From positions 62,001 to 126,000 of the forward strand of contig NZ_PVTG01000016.1 in NCBI RefSeq assembly GCF_003002915.1: a DNA stretch of 64,000 bases. The letters run 5' to 3'. The notes under the pieces are model-generated. The model was not told the origin of the DNA, searched no databases, and saw only the letters and a list, made by a program, of their open reading frames with translations. Below, one piece after another: positions 49,067 through 57,154 of this stretch; the stretch's first letter is position 1, and each line of letters begins with the position of its first letter. The translations under genes and the position numbers were made by a program. The DNA is from Geodermatophilus tzadiensis. Its GTDB lineage: Bacteria > Actinomycetota > Actinomycetes > Mycobacteriales > Geodermatophilaceae.

Positions 49067-50031
49067 CCGACTCGCTCACCCGCCACCTCGCCCCCGGCGA
49101 CGCCGCGGCCGACCTGCGCGCCGACGTGCTCGCCGGGCTGACCGCGACGCCGAGGTCGCTGCCGCCCCGCTGGTTCTACGACGCCCGCGGCAGCGAGCTG
49201 TTCGACCGGATCACCCGGCTGCCCGAGTACTACCCCACCCGCGCCGAGCGGGCGGTGCTCGAGGCGCACGTCGGGGAGATGGCCGCGGCGTCGGGCGCCG
49301 ACGTGCTGGTGGAGCTCGGCAGCGGCACCTCGGAGAAGACCCGGCTGCTGCTCGACGCGCTGCGCGCCGCGGGCACGCTGCGCCGGTTCGTGCCCGTCGA
49401 CGTCGACCCGTCGGTGCTCGAGGCGGCCGGCGCGGCGATCACCGCCGCGTACCCGGGGGTCGCTGTCGACGCCGTCGTCGGCGACTTCACCCGGCACCTG
49501 GGCCTGCTGCCCCGTTCCGGACGGCGGCTGGTGGCGTTCCTCGGCTCGACGATCGGCAACCTCGAGCCGGAGCCTCGGGCGGCGTTCCTCCGCGACCTGG
49601 CCGCCGGCCTGCGGCCCGGCGACTCGTTCCTGCTCGGCACCGACCTGGTCAAGGACCCCGGCCGGCTGGTGCGGGCCTACGACGACGCGGCCGGGGTCAC
49701 CGCGGAGTTCAACCGCAACGTGCTGCGGGTGCTCCGGCGCGAGCTGGGGGCCGACGTCGACCCCGACGCCTTCGACCACGTCGCGCTCTGGGACCCGGCG
49801 AACGAGTGGATCGAGATGCGGCTGCGCTCGCGCACCGACCAGGTGGTGCGGGTGCCGGCGCTCGACCTCGAGGTCCCCTTCGCCGCGGGCGAGGAGCTGC
49901 GCACGGAGGTGTCGGCGAAGTTCCGCCGCGAGCGGGTCGAGGCCGAGCTCGCCGACGCCGGCCTGCGGCTGACGCACTGGTGGACCGACCCCGACGGCGA
50001 CTTCGGCGTGTCCCTGTCCCGTCCGGGCTGA
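49063..50031 (+). CDS. egtD: Histidine N-alpha-methyltransferase EgtD
   Basis: 322 aa. Uses S-adenosylmethionine to trimethylate histidine to hercynine, the first committed step. [29 protein letters not shown] is the family start region (seen in two parts), [16 protein letters not shown] the SAM site, and [12 protein letters not shown] the substrate loop region. GTG 49063 overlaps the egtC stop and has GAGGAGCC upstream. It ends the continuous egtABCD operon. Confidence 0.96.
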   Translation: MTDSLTRHLAPGDAAADLRADVLAGLTATPRSLPPRWFYDARGSELFDRITRLPEYYPTRAERAVLEAHVGEMAAASGADVLVELGSGTSEKTRLLLDALRAAGTLRRFVPVDVDPSVLEAAGAAITAAYPGVAVDAVVGDFTRHLGLLPRSGRRLVAFLGSTIGNLEPEPRAAFLRDLAAGLRPGDSFLLGTDLVKDPGRLVRAYDDAAGVTAEFNRNVLRVLRRELGADVDPDAFDHVALWDPANEWIEMRLRSRTDQVVRVPALDLEVPFAAGEELRTEVSAKFRRERVEAELADAGLRLTHWWTDPDGDFGVSLSRPG

Positions 50032-50104
50032 CGGGTCCTGCATCCGGCCGCGGGGGTGCCGCGGAAGAGGAGGTGTCAGCCACCCCCCAGACCCGGAGGA
50101 CCCC

Positions 50105-50929
50105 GTGACCAGGACCCGCACCCTCGGCCTTCCCGCCGTCGCCGGCGCCGGCGCGCTGCTCGCCCTCGGCGTGGCACCCGCCGCCGCGGCCGACACCGCC
50201 ACCGTCTCCGTGCTGCACGCCGTACCGGACACCCCGGTCGACGTCTACGCCAACGGCGAGCGGCTGATCGACGACTTCCAGCCCGGCACGCTCACCGACC
50301 CGCTGCAGCTCCCGGCCGGCGACTACGACCTGGCCCTCTTCCCCGCCGACGCCGCCGACGGCTCGGGCACGCCGCTGCTGTCCGCGGACGGCGTCGCGGT
50401 GCCCGCCGGTGCGAACGCCACCGTGGTCGCCCACCTGACCGCGGAGGGCCGGCCCGCGCTGACGCCGTTCGTCAACGACACGTCGGCGGTGCCCGCGGGC
50501 CAGGGCCGGGTCGTCGTGCGGCACACCGCGGCCGCGCCGGCGGTCGACGTCCGCGCCGGCGGCCAGGTGGTCGCCCCGGACCTGACCAACCCGAACGAGG
50601 CGGCCCTCACCGTCCCGGCCGGCACGGTGAGCGCGGACGTCGTCCTCGCCGGCACCGACACCGTCGCGCTCGGCCCGGCCGACCTGACCGTGACCGAGGG
50701 CGCCACCACCGTCGTCTACGCGTGGGGCTCGCAGGCCGCCGGCTTCCAGCTCGCCGTCCAGACGATCGGCGGCCCGGGCTCGGCGCCCTCCGGCGTCCCC
50801 GGCGGCACCGCCGGCCTCGTCGACGGCGCTGCCGGCGACGACCTGCCGCTGCCGCTGGTCGGCCTGTCCGCCCTCGGCCTGCTCGGCGCCGGCCTGGCCG
50901 CCCGCCGGCTGGCCACGACCCGCGCCTGA
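50105..50929 (+). CDS. Secreted, membrane-anchored DUF4397 protein
   Basis: 274 aa. A signal peptide (cleavage probably after VAPAAA, residue 29 or so) leads into two beta-rich DUF4397 repeats (VSVLHAVPDTPVDVYANGE and VVVRHTAAAPAVDVRAGGQ). A Gly/Ser/Pro-rich linker is followed by a C-terminal helix (PLPLVGLSALGLLGAGLAA) and arginines, as in a cell-wall sorting tail, but without a clear LPxTG. The sortase gene directly downstream (13 nt) makes it a likely substrate. Function is unknown. GTG 50105 has GGAGGA upstream. Confidence 0.82.
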   Translation: MTRTRTLGLPAVAGAGALLALGVAPAAAADTATVSVLHAVPDTPVDVYANGERLIDDFQPGTLTDPLQLPAGDYDLALFPADAADGSGTPLLSADGVAVPAGANATVVAHLTAEGRPALTPFVNDTSAVPAGQGRVVVRHTAAAPAVDVRAGGQVVAPDLTNPNEAALTVPAGTVSADVVLAGTDTVALGPADLTVTEGATTVVYAWGSQAAGFQLAVQTIGGPGSAPSGVPGGTAGLVDGAAGDDLPLPLVGLSALGLLGAGLAARRLATTRA

Positions 50930-50942
50930 CGGGAGGACGACG

Positions 50943-51590
50943 GTGCGACCCGCCGCCGCCGGCGTGGCCGTGGGCCTGGCCCTCGCCGTGGGCGTGCCCA
51001 CCGCGTGGGAGCTGACCCGGCCCGCCGCGGCGGCGGGCGCACCCGTCGAGGAGGTCCTCGGCACGCCCGCGCCGGCCGGCCCGCCGGCGCCGGTGACCCC
51101 GCAGGTGGGCGTCCGCGACGCCGCACCGGCGCCACCGGCCGAGGTCGTGGCGCCGGTGCGGCTGGAGGTCCCCGCCCGCGGCGTGGACGCCCCGGTCGAC
51201 GCCACGGGGGTCACCGGCGACGGCCAGATGGCGCTGCCCGGCGACGTCGACCGGGCCGGCTGGTACCGGTTCGGCCCGGTCCCCGGGGCGCCCGGCTCGG
51301 CGGTGGTCGCCGGGCACGTGGACGACGTCGAGCAGGGCCTCGGCGCGCTCGCGCCGCTGCGGGAGGCCGAGCCGGGCGACGAGGTGCGGGTGACCGACGC
51401 CGCCGGAGCGGTGACCCGCTGGGTCGTGGTCGGCCGGGAGCTGCTCGACAAGCGGGCGCTGCCGGTGGACGCCCTGTTCCGGCGGGACGGGCCACCGCGG
51501 CTGACCCTGGTCACCTGCGGCGGACCGTTCCTCCCCGACGTCGGCGGCTACCGCGACAACGTGGTCGTCGTCGCCGAGCCGGCCCCGTGA
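50943..51590 (+). CDS. Class F sortase
   Basis: 215 aa. An N-terminal helix anchors the protein, followed by a Pro/Ala-rich linker and the sortase barrel from [20 protein letters not shown]. The catalytic His is in VVAGHVDD, Cys in [10 protein letters not shown] and Arg in GGYRDNVVV. Class F sortases of actinobacteria attach or crosslink surface proteins. It is paired with the DUF4397 gene and followed by a hairpin repeat that probably ends the unit. Confidence 0.92.
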   Translation: MRPAAAGVAVGLALAVGVPTAWELTRPAAAAGAPVEEVLGTPAPAGPPAPVTPQVGVRDAAPAPPAEVVAPVRLEVPARGVDAPVDATGVTGDGQMALPGDVDRAGWYRFGPVPGAPGSAVVAGHVDDVEQGLGALAPLREAEPGDEVRVTDAAGAVTRWVVVGRELLDKRALPVDALFRRDGPPRLTLVTCGGPFLPDVGGYRDNVVVVAEPAP

Positions 51591-51593
51591 GAC

Positions 51594-51650
51594 AGGACCT
51601 CGCTGCCCCCCACCCCTCGCGAGCTCGGGGCGGGACCCTGCAGCAAGGCC
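51594..51650. repeat. GC-rich hairpin repeat (CTGCCCCCCACC family), copy 3
   Basis: Begins 3 nt after the sortase stop: CTGCCCCCCACCCCTCGC and later GGGACCCTGCAG match the copies at 30631 and 36246. It separates the sortase from the sigma factor promoter. Confidence 0.65.
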
Positions 51651-51684
51651 GGGGGACCGGGCCCCGCACCGGCTGGAGTGGCTC

Positions 51685-51690
51685 TATCGT
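51685..51690 (+). promoter_or_regulatory. -10-like TATCGT, leaderless arrangement, sigma factor gene
   Basis: TATCGT ends 7 nt before the GTG at 51698; the transcript probably starts at the start codon. Confidence 0.55.
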
Positions 51691-51697
51691 CGGCCGG

Positions 51698-52297
51698 GTG
51701 ACCACCGAGGCGACGCCGGCCGCGCCGGACGCCGCCGGTCCGGACGACGAGGAGGTCGGCCGGCGCTTCGCCGCGGGGGACGAGCAGGCGCTGGCGTGGG
51801 CCTACGAGCGCTGGGCCGCCCGGGTGCACGGGATGGCGGTGCGCGCCTTCGGCCCCGGCCCCGACGCCGAGGACGTCACGCAGCAGACCTTCGTCTCCGC
51901 CTGGACGGGACGCAGCGGCTTCCGCCCCGAGCAGGGCCCGCTGCCGGCCTGGCTGGCCGGCGTCGCCCGGCACAAGATCGCCGACACGTGGGCGCGGCGG
52001 GACCGCCAGCGCCGCGCCGCGGAGGCCGCCGCGGCCGAGGCCCGGCGCGCCCCGGCCACCGGGCCGGCGCCGGTCGACGCCGCCGTCGCCGACCGCGTGC
52101 TGCTGCTCGGCGAGCTGGACCGCCTCGGCCAGCCCCAGCGCGGCATCATCGAGCTGGCCTTCTTCGCCGACCTCACCCACAGCCAGATCGCCGAGCGCAC
52201 CGGGCTGCCGCTGGGGACGGTCAAGAGCCACATCCGGCGCACCCTGGAGCGCCTGCGCGACCGGTTGGAGGTGGACGGTGCGGCACTGCACGCCTGA
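51698..52297 (+). CDS. ECF sigma factor (SigK-like)
   Basis: 199 aa. Region 2 ([34 protein letters not shown]) binds -10 DNA and core polymerase; region 4 ([39 protein letters not shown]) binds -35. The downstream gene is an RskA-type anti-sigma factor overlapping by 20 nt, so I class it as SigK-like. In mycobacteria SigK/RskA govern secreted antigens; here the nearby DUF4397 and sortase genes are plausible targets. Confidence 0.92.
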   Translation: MTTEATPAAPDAAGPDDEEVGRRFAAGDEQALAWAYERWAARVHGMAVRAFGPGPDAEDVTQQTFVSAWTGRSGFRPEQGPLPAWLAGVARHKIADTWARRDRQRRAAEAAAAEARRAPATGPAPVDAAVADRVLLLGELDRLGQPQRGIIELAFFADLTHSQIAERTGLPLGTVKSHIRRTLERLRDRLEVDGAALHA

Positions 52298-53102
52298 GGA
52301 CCTGGGCCTGGCGGCCCTGGGTGAGCCCCTCGCCTCCGACGACGCCGCACACCTGGCCGGCTGCGCCCGGTGCCGCGACGAGGTCGCCGTGCTGCGCCGC
52401 AGCGTCGCCGCGCTCGCCGTCCCCGAGCTCGCCGACCCCGGCCCGCCCGTCGCACCGCCGCCGACCTTGTGGGCGGGCATCGCCGCGGCCACCGGGGTCA
52501 CCGTCGCCCCGCGGCCCCACGTCGTCGCGGCCTCCGCCCCGCCCGCCGGGGTGCCCGACAGCCCCCTGGTGCCGGTGGCCGCACCCGCCCCGGTGGCGCC
52601 GCCCGCCGTCTCCGCCCGCCCGCCCGCGCCCGTCGTGCCGCTGCGGCCCCGCCGCTCGCGGGTGCTGCTGGCCGCGGCCGCCGCGCTGGTGGCCGGGCTC
52701 GCCATCGGCGCCGGCGCGGTCGCCCTGCGCGGCGGTGACGCGGCCGACGACCCCGCCGGCGACCCCGGCGTCCCGCTCGCCGCCGCCACCCTCGACCCGC
52801 TCCCCGACAGCGACGCGTCGGGCCGGGCCACGGTGGTCGAGCGGGCCGACGGCACGCGGGTGCTGGAGGTGGAGCTGGCCGCCGGAGCCCCGGCCGAGGG
52901 CTACTACGAGGCCTGGCTGCTCACCGAGTCGGTCTCCGGGCTGATCCCGCTCGGCGTGCTGCGCACCGGCACCGACGAGTTCGTGCTGCCCCCCGACCTC
53001 GACCTCGGCGAGTACCCGGTGGTCGACGTCTCGGTCGAGCAGCTCGACGGCGACCCCGCGCACTCCGGCGTCTCGGTGGCGCGCGGCCAGCTGGACACCT
53101 GA
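52278..53102 (+). CDS. Anti-sigma factor, zinc-type N-terminus with RskA C-terminal domain
   Basis: 274 aa. The cytosolic N-terminus has HLAGCARC, the HxxxCxxC zinc anti-sigma motif that binds region 2/4 of the sigma factor. After a Pro/Ala-rich linker comes one membrane helix ([21 protein letters not shown], about residues 132-152) and an outer RskA domain ([33 protein letters not shown]). Regulated cleavage in the membrane would free the sigma factor. The 20-nt overlap with the sigma gene couples their translation. Confidence 0.9.
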   Translation: MRHCTPEDLGLAALGEPLASDDAAHLAGCARCRDEVAVLRRSVAALAVPELADPGPPVAPPPTLWAGIAAATGVTVAPRPHVVAASAPPAGVPDSPLVPVAAPAPVAPPAVSARPPAPVVPLRPRRSRVLLAAAAALVAGLAIGAGAVALRGGDAADDPAGDPGVPLAAATLDPLPDSDASGRATVVERADGTRVLEVELAAGAPAEGYYEAWLLTESVSGLIPLGVLRTGTDEFVLPPDLDLGEYPVVDVSVEQLDGDPAHSGVSVARGQLDT

Positions 53103-53112
53103 GCACCCGCAC

Positions 53113-53118
53113 TACCGT
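53113..53118 (+). promoter_or_regulatory. -10-like TACCGT, leaderless arrangement, egtE
   Basis: TACCGT ends 6 nt before the GTG at 53125, so egtE probably has its own promoter rather than relying on the sigma operon. Confidence 0.55.
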
Positions 53119-53124
53119 CGGGGC

Positions 53125-54255
53125 GTGACCGCGCTCGACCTGCTGCTCCCCCACGAGGACCTCGGCGACTCCTGGCGGGCCGCCCGCCCGCGGCCGGCCG
53201 GGCGGCACCTGGACACCGCGGCGTGCAGCCGGCAGAGCAACCGGGTGCTCGAGGCGGTGGCCCACCACGCGCGGCACGAGGCCGAGCTCGGCGGGTACGT
53301 CGCCGAGGCCACCGCCGGCGACCTGCTGCAGCAGGGCCGCAGCGTCATCGGCGGGCTGGCCGGGATGGCCGCGGCCGACGTGGTGTTCGTCGAGTCCGCC
53401 CAGGCGGCGCTGGCCGCGCTGCTCGCGGCCTGGCGGCTGCCCGCCGGCTCGCGCGTGGCGCGGGTGCCGGGCGAGTACGCGCCCAACGCGGCGATGCTGC
53501 GCGACGCGGGCCTGCAGACGGTGCCGCTGACCGTGGACGGTGACGGCCGGGTCGACGTCGAGGCGCTCGGGCGGCTGCTGGCCGGCGACCCGCCCCGGTT
53601 CGTGCACCTGACCCACGTGGCCAGCCACCGCGGCGTCGTCCAGCCGGCCGCGGAGGTGGCCGCGCTGTGCCGGGAGCACGGGGTGCCGCTGGTGCTCGAC
53701 GCCGCGCAGTCGCTCGGGCACGTGGACGTCGACCTCGGCGCCGACGTCGTCTACTCGACCTCGCGCAAGTGGCTGGCCGGCCCGCGCGGGGTGGGCGTGC
53801 TGTGCGCGCGGCCCGCGGTGACCGCCGAGCTGCGGCCGGCGCTGCCCGCGCCGGCCGACCTGCCGCCGCTGCGCGCGCTGGAGAGCGGCGAGGCGCACGT
53901 GGCCGGCCGGGTCGGGCTGGTGCTGGCGGTCGGGGAGCACCTGGCGGCGGGTCCCGACCGGGTGCGCGCGCGGCTGGCGGCGCTGGGCCGGGCGTCGCGG
54001 GAGGTGCTCGACGGCGCGGCCGGCTGGCGGGTGGTCGAGCCCCTCGACGAGCCGACCGCGACCACCACGCTGCGCCCGCCCGACGGCGTCGACGTCGTCG
54101 CCACCCGGGCGCGGCTGCTCACCGAGCACGGGATCGTCACCACCGCCGCGCTGACCGAGCGGGCGCCGGAGGAGATGACCTCACCCGTGCTGCGGGTCTC
54201 GCCGCACCTCGACGCCACCGTCGACGACCTCGAGGCCCTCGCCGCCGCCCTCTGA
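53125..54255 (+). CDS. egtE: PLP-dependent ergothioneine C-S lyase EgtE
   Basis: 376 aa class V aminotransferase-fold enzyme that makes ergothioneine from its cysteine sulfoxide precursor. HLDTAACSRQSNRVLEAV and HARHEAELGGYVAEA are the EgtE-type N-terminus, not that of SufS/IscS. VLDAAQSLGHVDVDL holds the PLP Asp and Gln, and STSRKWLAGPRGVGVL the Schiff-base lysine. It completes the pathway of egtABCD, from which it is separated by about 3.1 kb holding four unrelated genes. Confidence 0.9.
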   Translation: MTALDLLLPHEDLGDSWRAARPRPAGRHLDTAACSRQSNRVLEAVAHHARHEAELGGYVAEATAGDLLQQGRSVIGGLAGMAAADVVFVESAQAALAALLAAWRLPAGSRVARVPGEYAPNAAMLRDAGLQTVPLTVDGDGRVDVEALGRLLAGDPPRFVHLTHVASHRGVVQPAAEVAALCREHGVPLVLDAAQSLGHVDVDLGADVVYSTSRKWLAGPRGVGVLCARPAVTAELRPALPAPADLPPLRALESGEAHVAGRVGLVLAVGEHLAAGPDRVRARLAALGRASREVLDGAAGWRVVEPLDEPTATTTLRPPDGVDVVATRARLLTEHGIVTTAALTERAPEEMTSPVLRVSPHLDATVDDLEALAAAL

Positions 54256-54306
54256 CCGGTGCACTTCCGCGGAGTTGCCCGGGGCGACTCCGCGGAGGTG
54301 CCCGGT
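54256..54306. repeat. Palindromic repeat (TTCCGCGGAG family) between convergent genes
   Basis: Imperfect inverted repeat GTGCACTTCCGCGGAGTT / ACTCCGCGGAGGTGC, closely similar to the element at 42983. It fills the gap between the stop codons of egtE and the deaminase gene, a terminator-like position. Confidence 0.65.
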
Positions 54307-55689
54307 CTAGCGGGCCGCCTGGACGCGCTGCGACACCCGGCGGTGGACGGCGAGCTGCTCGTCGAGCCCCGGGTGCACCGGGACGCCGTCCTCGACGACG
54401 AACCGCCCGCCGACGACGGTGTGCCGCGCCGCCACCGGCCCGCACCGCAGCCACGCCTCCACCGGGTCCGACAGCGCGCCCGCGAACGCCGGCCCGGTCA
54501 GCGGCCACACGGTCAGGTCGCCGCACGCGCCCACCGACAGCTGCCCGATCTCGCCGGTGCGCCCGAGGCAGGCCGCCCCGCCACGGGTGGCCAGCTCCAG
54601 CGCGTCGCGGGCGCCGAACGACGCCGCGCCGTGCCGCAGCTTGCCCTGCAGCATCGCGGTGCGCGCCTCCAGCCACAGCGAGGCGGCGTCGGCCGACGCG
54701 GACCCGTCCACGCCCAGCCCCACCGGCGCCCCGGCCGCCCGCAGCTCCGCCACCGGTGCCAGCCCGCTGCCCAGCACCATGTTCGACGACGGGCAGTGCG
54801 CCGCCCCCACCCGCGCCGCGCCCAGCCGGGCCACCTCGGCCGGCGAGGGCCACACGACGTGCGCCAGCCACACCCGGTCGCTCATCCAGCCGACGTCGGC
54901 GAGGTGGTCGACCGGGCTGCGGCCGAAGCGCTCCCGGCAGAACGCGTCCTCGTCCTGCGTCTCGGCGAGGTGGGTGTGCAGCCGGACGTCGAGCCGCTCG
55001 GCGAGCTCCGCCGTCCGGGTCATCAGCTCCGTCGACACGCTGAACGGCGAGCACGGCGCGAGCGCGAGGCGGGTCAGCGCGTGCGGCGAGCGGTCGTGGT
55101 GCGCCTCCACCAGGCGCTGCGACTCGGCCAGGACCTCGTCGTCGTCCTGGACGACGGAGTCCGGCGGCAGCCCGCCGTCCTTGACCGACAGCGACATCGA
55201 CCCGCGGGTGAATTGCGACCGCACCCCCAGGTCCTGCGCCGCCCGCACCTCCGCGGCGATCAGGTCGCCGGCGCCGCGCGGGTGCACGTAGAGGTGGTCG
55301 GTCGAGGTGGTGCACCCGGCCAGCGCGAGCTCGGTGAGCCCGACGTAGGCCGAGACGTAGGCCGCCTCCTCGTCCAGCCGCGCCCACAGCGGGTAGAGGG
55401 TCACCAGCCAGTCGAACAGCCCGCCTCTCAGCGCCGGGGCGTAGGAGCGGGTCAGGTTCTGGTACAGGTGGTGGTGGGTGTTGACCAGCCCCGGCGTCAC
55501 CAGGCAGCCGCGCGCGTCGACCGCCCGCGCCGCCGGCGGCCGCGGGTCGCCCGGCCCGCCCACGCCGCTGACCACCCCGCCGGTCACGGCGACCCAGCCG
55601 CCGGCGATCTCCCGCCGCTCGTCGTCGACGGTGGCCACCAGGTCGGCGTCGTGCACCAGCAGGTCCGCGGTCGTCTCCACGGGCGGCAT
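54307..55689 (-). CDS. Amidohydrolase, 8-oxoguanine deaminase type
   Basis: 460 aa member of the AtzA/TrzN-like amidohydrolases. Metal ligands are visible in VNTHHHLYQN, HTHLAETQDED, and GVDGSAS (Asp); LVTPGLVNT and the final HTVVGGRFVVEDG are typical. The HHH-LYQN and SPSN-like CPSSNMVLGSG stretches match 8-oxoguanine deaminases, which convert 8-oxoguanine to urate. It stands next to the xanthine dehydrogenase-like genes (divergent), which makes purine catabolism likely. Confidence 0.85.
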   Translation of the reverse strand: MPPVETTADLLVHDADLVATVDDERREIAGGWVAVTGGVVSGVGGPGDPRPPAARAVDARGCLVTPGLVNTHHHLYQNLTRSYAPALRGGLFDWLVTLYPLWARLDEEAAYVSAYVGLTELALAGCTTSTDHLYVHPRGAGDLIAAEVRAAQDLGVRSQFTRGSMSLSVKDGGLPPDSVVQDDDEVLAESQRLVEAHHDRSPHALTRLALAPCSPFSVSTELMTRTAELAERLDVRLHTHLAETQDEDAFCRERFGRSPVDHLADVGWMSDRVWLAHVVWPSPAEVARLGAARVGAAHCPSSNMVLGSGLAPVAELRAAGAPVGLGVDGSASADAASLWLEARTAMLQGKLRHGAASFGARDALELATRGGAACLGRTGEIGQLSVGACGDLTVWPLTGPAFAGALSDPVEAWLRCGPVAARHTVVGGRFVVEDGVPVHPGLDEQLAVHRRVSQRVQAAR

Positions 55690-55799
55690 CCTGCCCAGGC
55701 GGTGGGGAGGGGGCGAGTCCCGCGGCTCCGCGGCGCAACCCGACCGTGACAGTCCGGGGCTACCGTGGCCCTCCCCCGGTGCACCAGGAGGAGCGACGC

Positions 55800-56675
55800 A
55801 TGGAGTTCCTGCAGCCCACGACGTGGGAGGAGGCGGTCGAGACGAAGGCCGCCCACCCCGACGCGGTCCCGATCGCCGGGGGCACCGACGTCATGGTCGC
55901 GGTCAACTTCGGCCGCCTGCGCCCGGCCCGGCTGCTGGACCTGACCCGCGTCCCCGACCTGCAGCAGTGGGACACCGAGGACGGCGTCGTCCGGCTCGGC
56001 GCCGGCGTCCCCTACGCGCGGGTCATCGGCGAGCTCGGCGACCGGCTGCCCGGCCTGGCGATGGCCGCCCGCACCATCGGCTCCCCGCAGATCCGCAACC
56101 GCGGCACCGTGGGCGGCAACCTGGCCACCGCCTCCCCCGCCGGCGACGCGCACCCCGCGCTGCTAGCCGCCGACGCCGAGGTCGAGGTGGCCTCCGTCCG
56201 CGGCACCCGGCGCATCCCGGTCGCCGACTTCTACACCGGCGTCAAGCGCTCCGCGCTGGCCGACGACGAGCTCGTCGCCGCCGTCCGCATCACGCCGCCG
56301 AGCGGCCCGCAGCAGTACAGCAAGATCGGCACCCGCAACGCGATGGTCATCGCCGTCGCCGCCTTCGGGCTGGCGCTGCACCCCGACCGCCGCGCCGTCG
56401 GCACCGGCATCGGGTCGGCCGCGCCCACCCCGCGCCGGGCCCCCGCCGCCGAGGAGTTCCTCGCCGGCGAGCTCGACGGGCTGTGGGACTCGCGCGCCGA
56501 GCTGCCGCCCGCCACCGCGGCACGCTTCGGCGAGCTGGTGGCCGGGGCGGCCGCGCCGATCGACGACGTCCGCGGCACCGCCCGCTACCGCGTCCACGCG
56601 CTGTCGGTCATGGCCCGCCGCACGCTGACCTGGGCCTGGGCCGAGTACCGGAAGGGGGAGACGAGGTGCGCCTGA
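55800..56675 (+). CDS. Xanthine dehydrogenase-type FAD subunit
   Basis: 291 aa medium subunit of a molybdenum hydroxylase; carries electrons from the iron-sulfur centres via FAD to NAD+ or another acceptor. PIAGGTDVMVAVNFG is the FAD-binding loop, and RNRGTVGGNLATASPAGDAHPAL the second FAD motif. ATG 55800 has AGGAGGAG at 55786-55793, and TACCGT at 55761 may be its -10 with a 33-nt leader. The stop overlaps the next gene by 10 nt. The order FAD, Fe-S, Mo subunit follows many bacterial xdh clusters. Confidence 0.93.
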   Translation: MEFLQPTTWEEAVETKAAHPDAVPIAGGTDVMVAVNFGRLRPARLLDLTRVPDLQQWDTEDGVVRLGAGVPYARVIGELGDRLPGLAMAARTIGSPQIRNRGTVGGNLATASPAGDAHPALLAADAEVEVASVRGTRRIPVADFYTGVKRSALADDELVAAVRITPPSGPQQYSKIGTRNAMVIAVAAFGLALHPDRRAVGTGIGSAAPTPRRAPAAEEFLAGELDGLWDSRAELPPATAARFGELVAGAAAPIDDVRGTARYRVHALSVMARRTLTWAWAEYRKGETRCA

Positions 56676-57154
56676 CCTGCACCGTCAACGGCACCGAGCA
56701 GCTGGTGGACGACGTCTGGGAGGGCGAGAGCCTGCTCTACGTGCTGCGCGAGCGGATGGGCCTGCCCGGCTCGAAGAACGCCTGCGAGCAGGGCGAGTGC
56801 GGATCGTGCACCGTCTACCTCGACGGGCTGCCCGTGTGCGCCTGCCTGGTCGCCGCCGGGCAGGCCGAGGGCCGGGAGGTCGGCACCGTCGAGGGGCTGG
56901 CCGCAGGCGGCGAGCTGCACCCGGTGCAGCAGGCCTTCCTCGACGCCGGCGCCGTCCAGTGCGGCTTCTGCACACCCGGGCTGCTGGTGGCCACCGACGA
57001 CCTGGTCGGCCGCGCGCTGGCCGAGGGGCGCAGACCCGCCGACGCCGAGATCCGCGAGGCCCTGGCCGGCAACCTGTGCCGCTGCACCGGCTACGAGAAG
57101 GTCCTCGACGCCGTCCGGCTGGCCGCCGACCGCATGGCGGAGGAGGCGCGGTGA
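56666..57154 (+). CDS. Xanthine dehydrogenase-type [2Fe-2S] subunit
   Basis: 162 aa small subunit with two [2Fe-2S] clusters. The plant-ferredoxin-like site reads CEQGECGSC plus CAC further on, and the alpha-helical domain holds CGFCTPG and [11 protein letters not shown] 56666 follows GGAAGGGGGAGACGA and overlaps the FAD subunit gene. Its stop overlaps the molybdenum subunit start (GTGA), so all three are made together. Confidence 0.94.
   Translation: MRLTCTVNGTEQLVDDVWEGESLLYVLRERMGLPGSKNACEQGECGSCTVYLDGLPVCACLVAAGQAEGREVGTVEGLAAGGELHPVQQAFLDAGAVQCGFCTPGLLVATDDLVGRALAEGRRPADAEIREALAGNLCRCTGYEKVLDAVRLAADRMAEEAR

Noticed and set aside
50812-50929. Canonical LPxTG sorting signal in the DUF4397 protein
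   Set aside because: The C-terminus has a helix and basic tail, but the nearest motif reads LPLPLVG, not LPxTG or LAxTG, so substrate status rests on gene order only.
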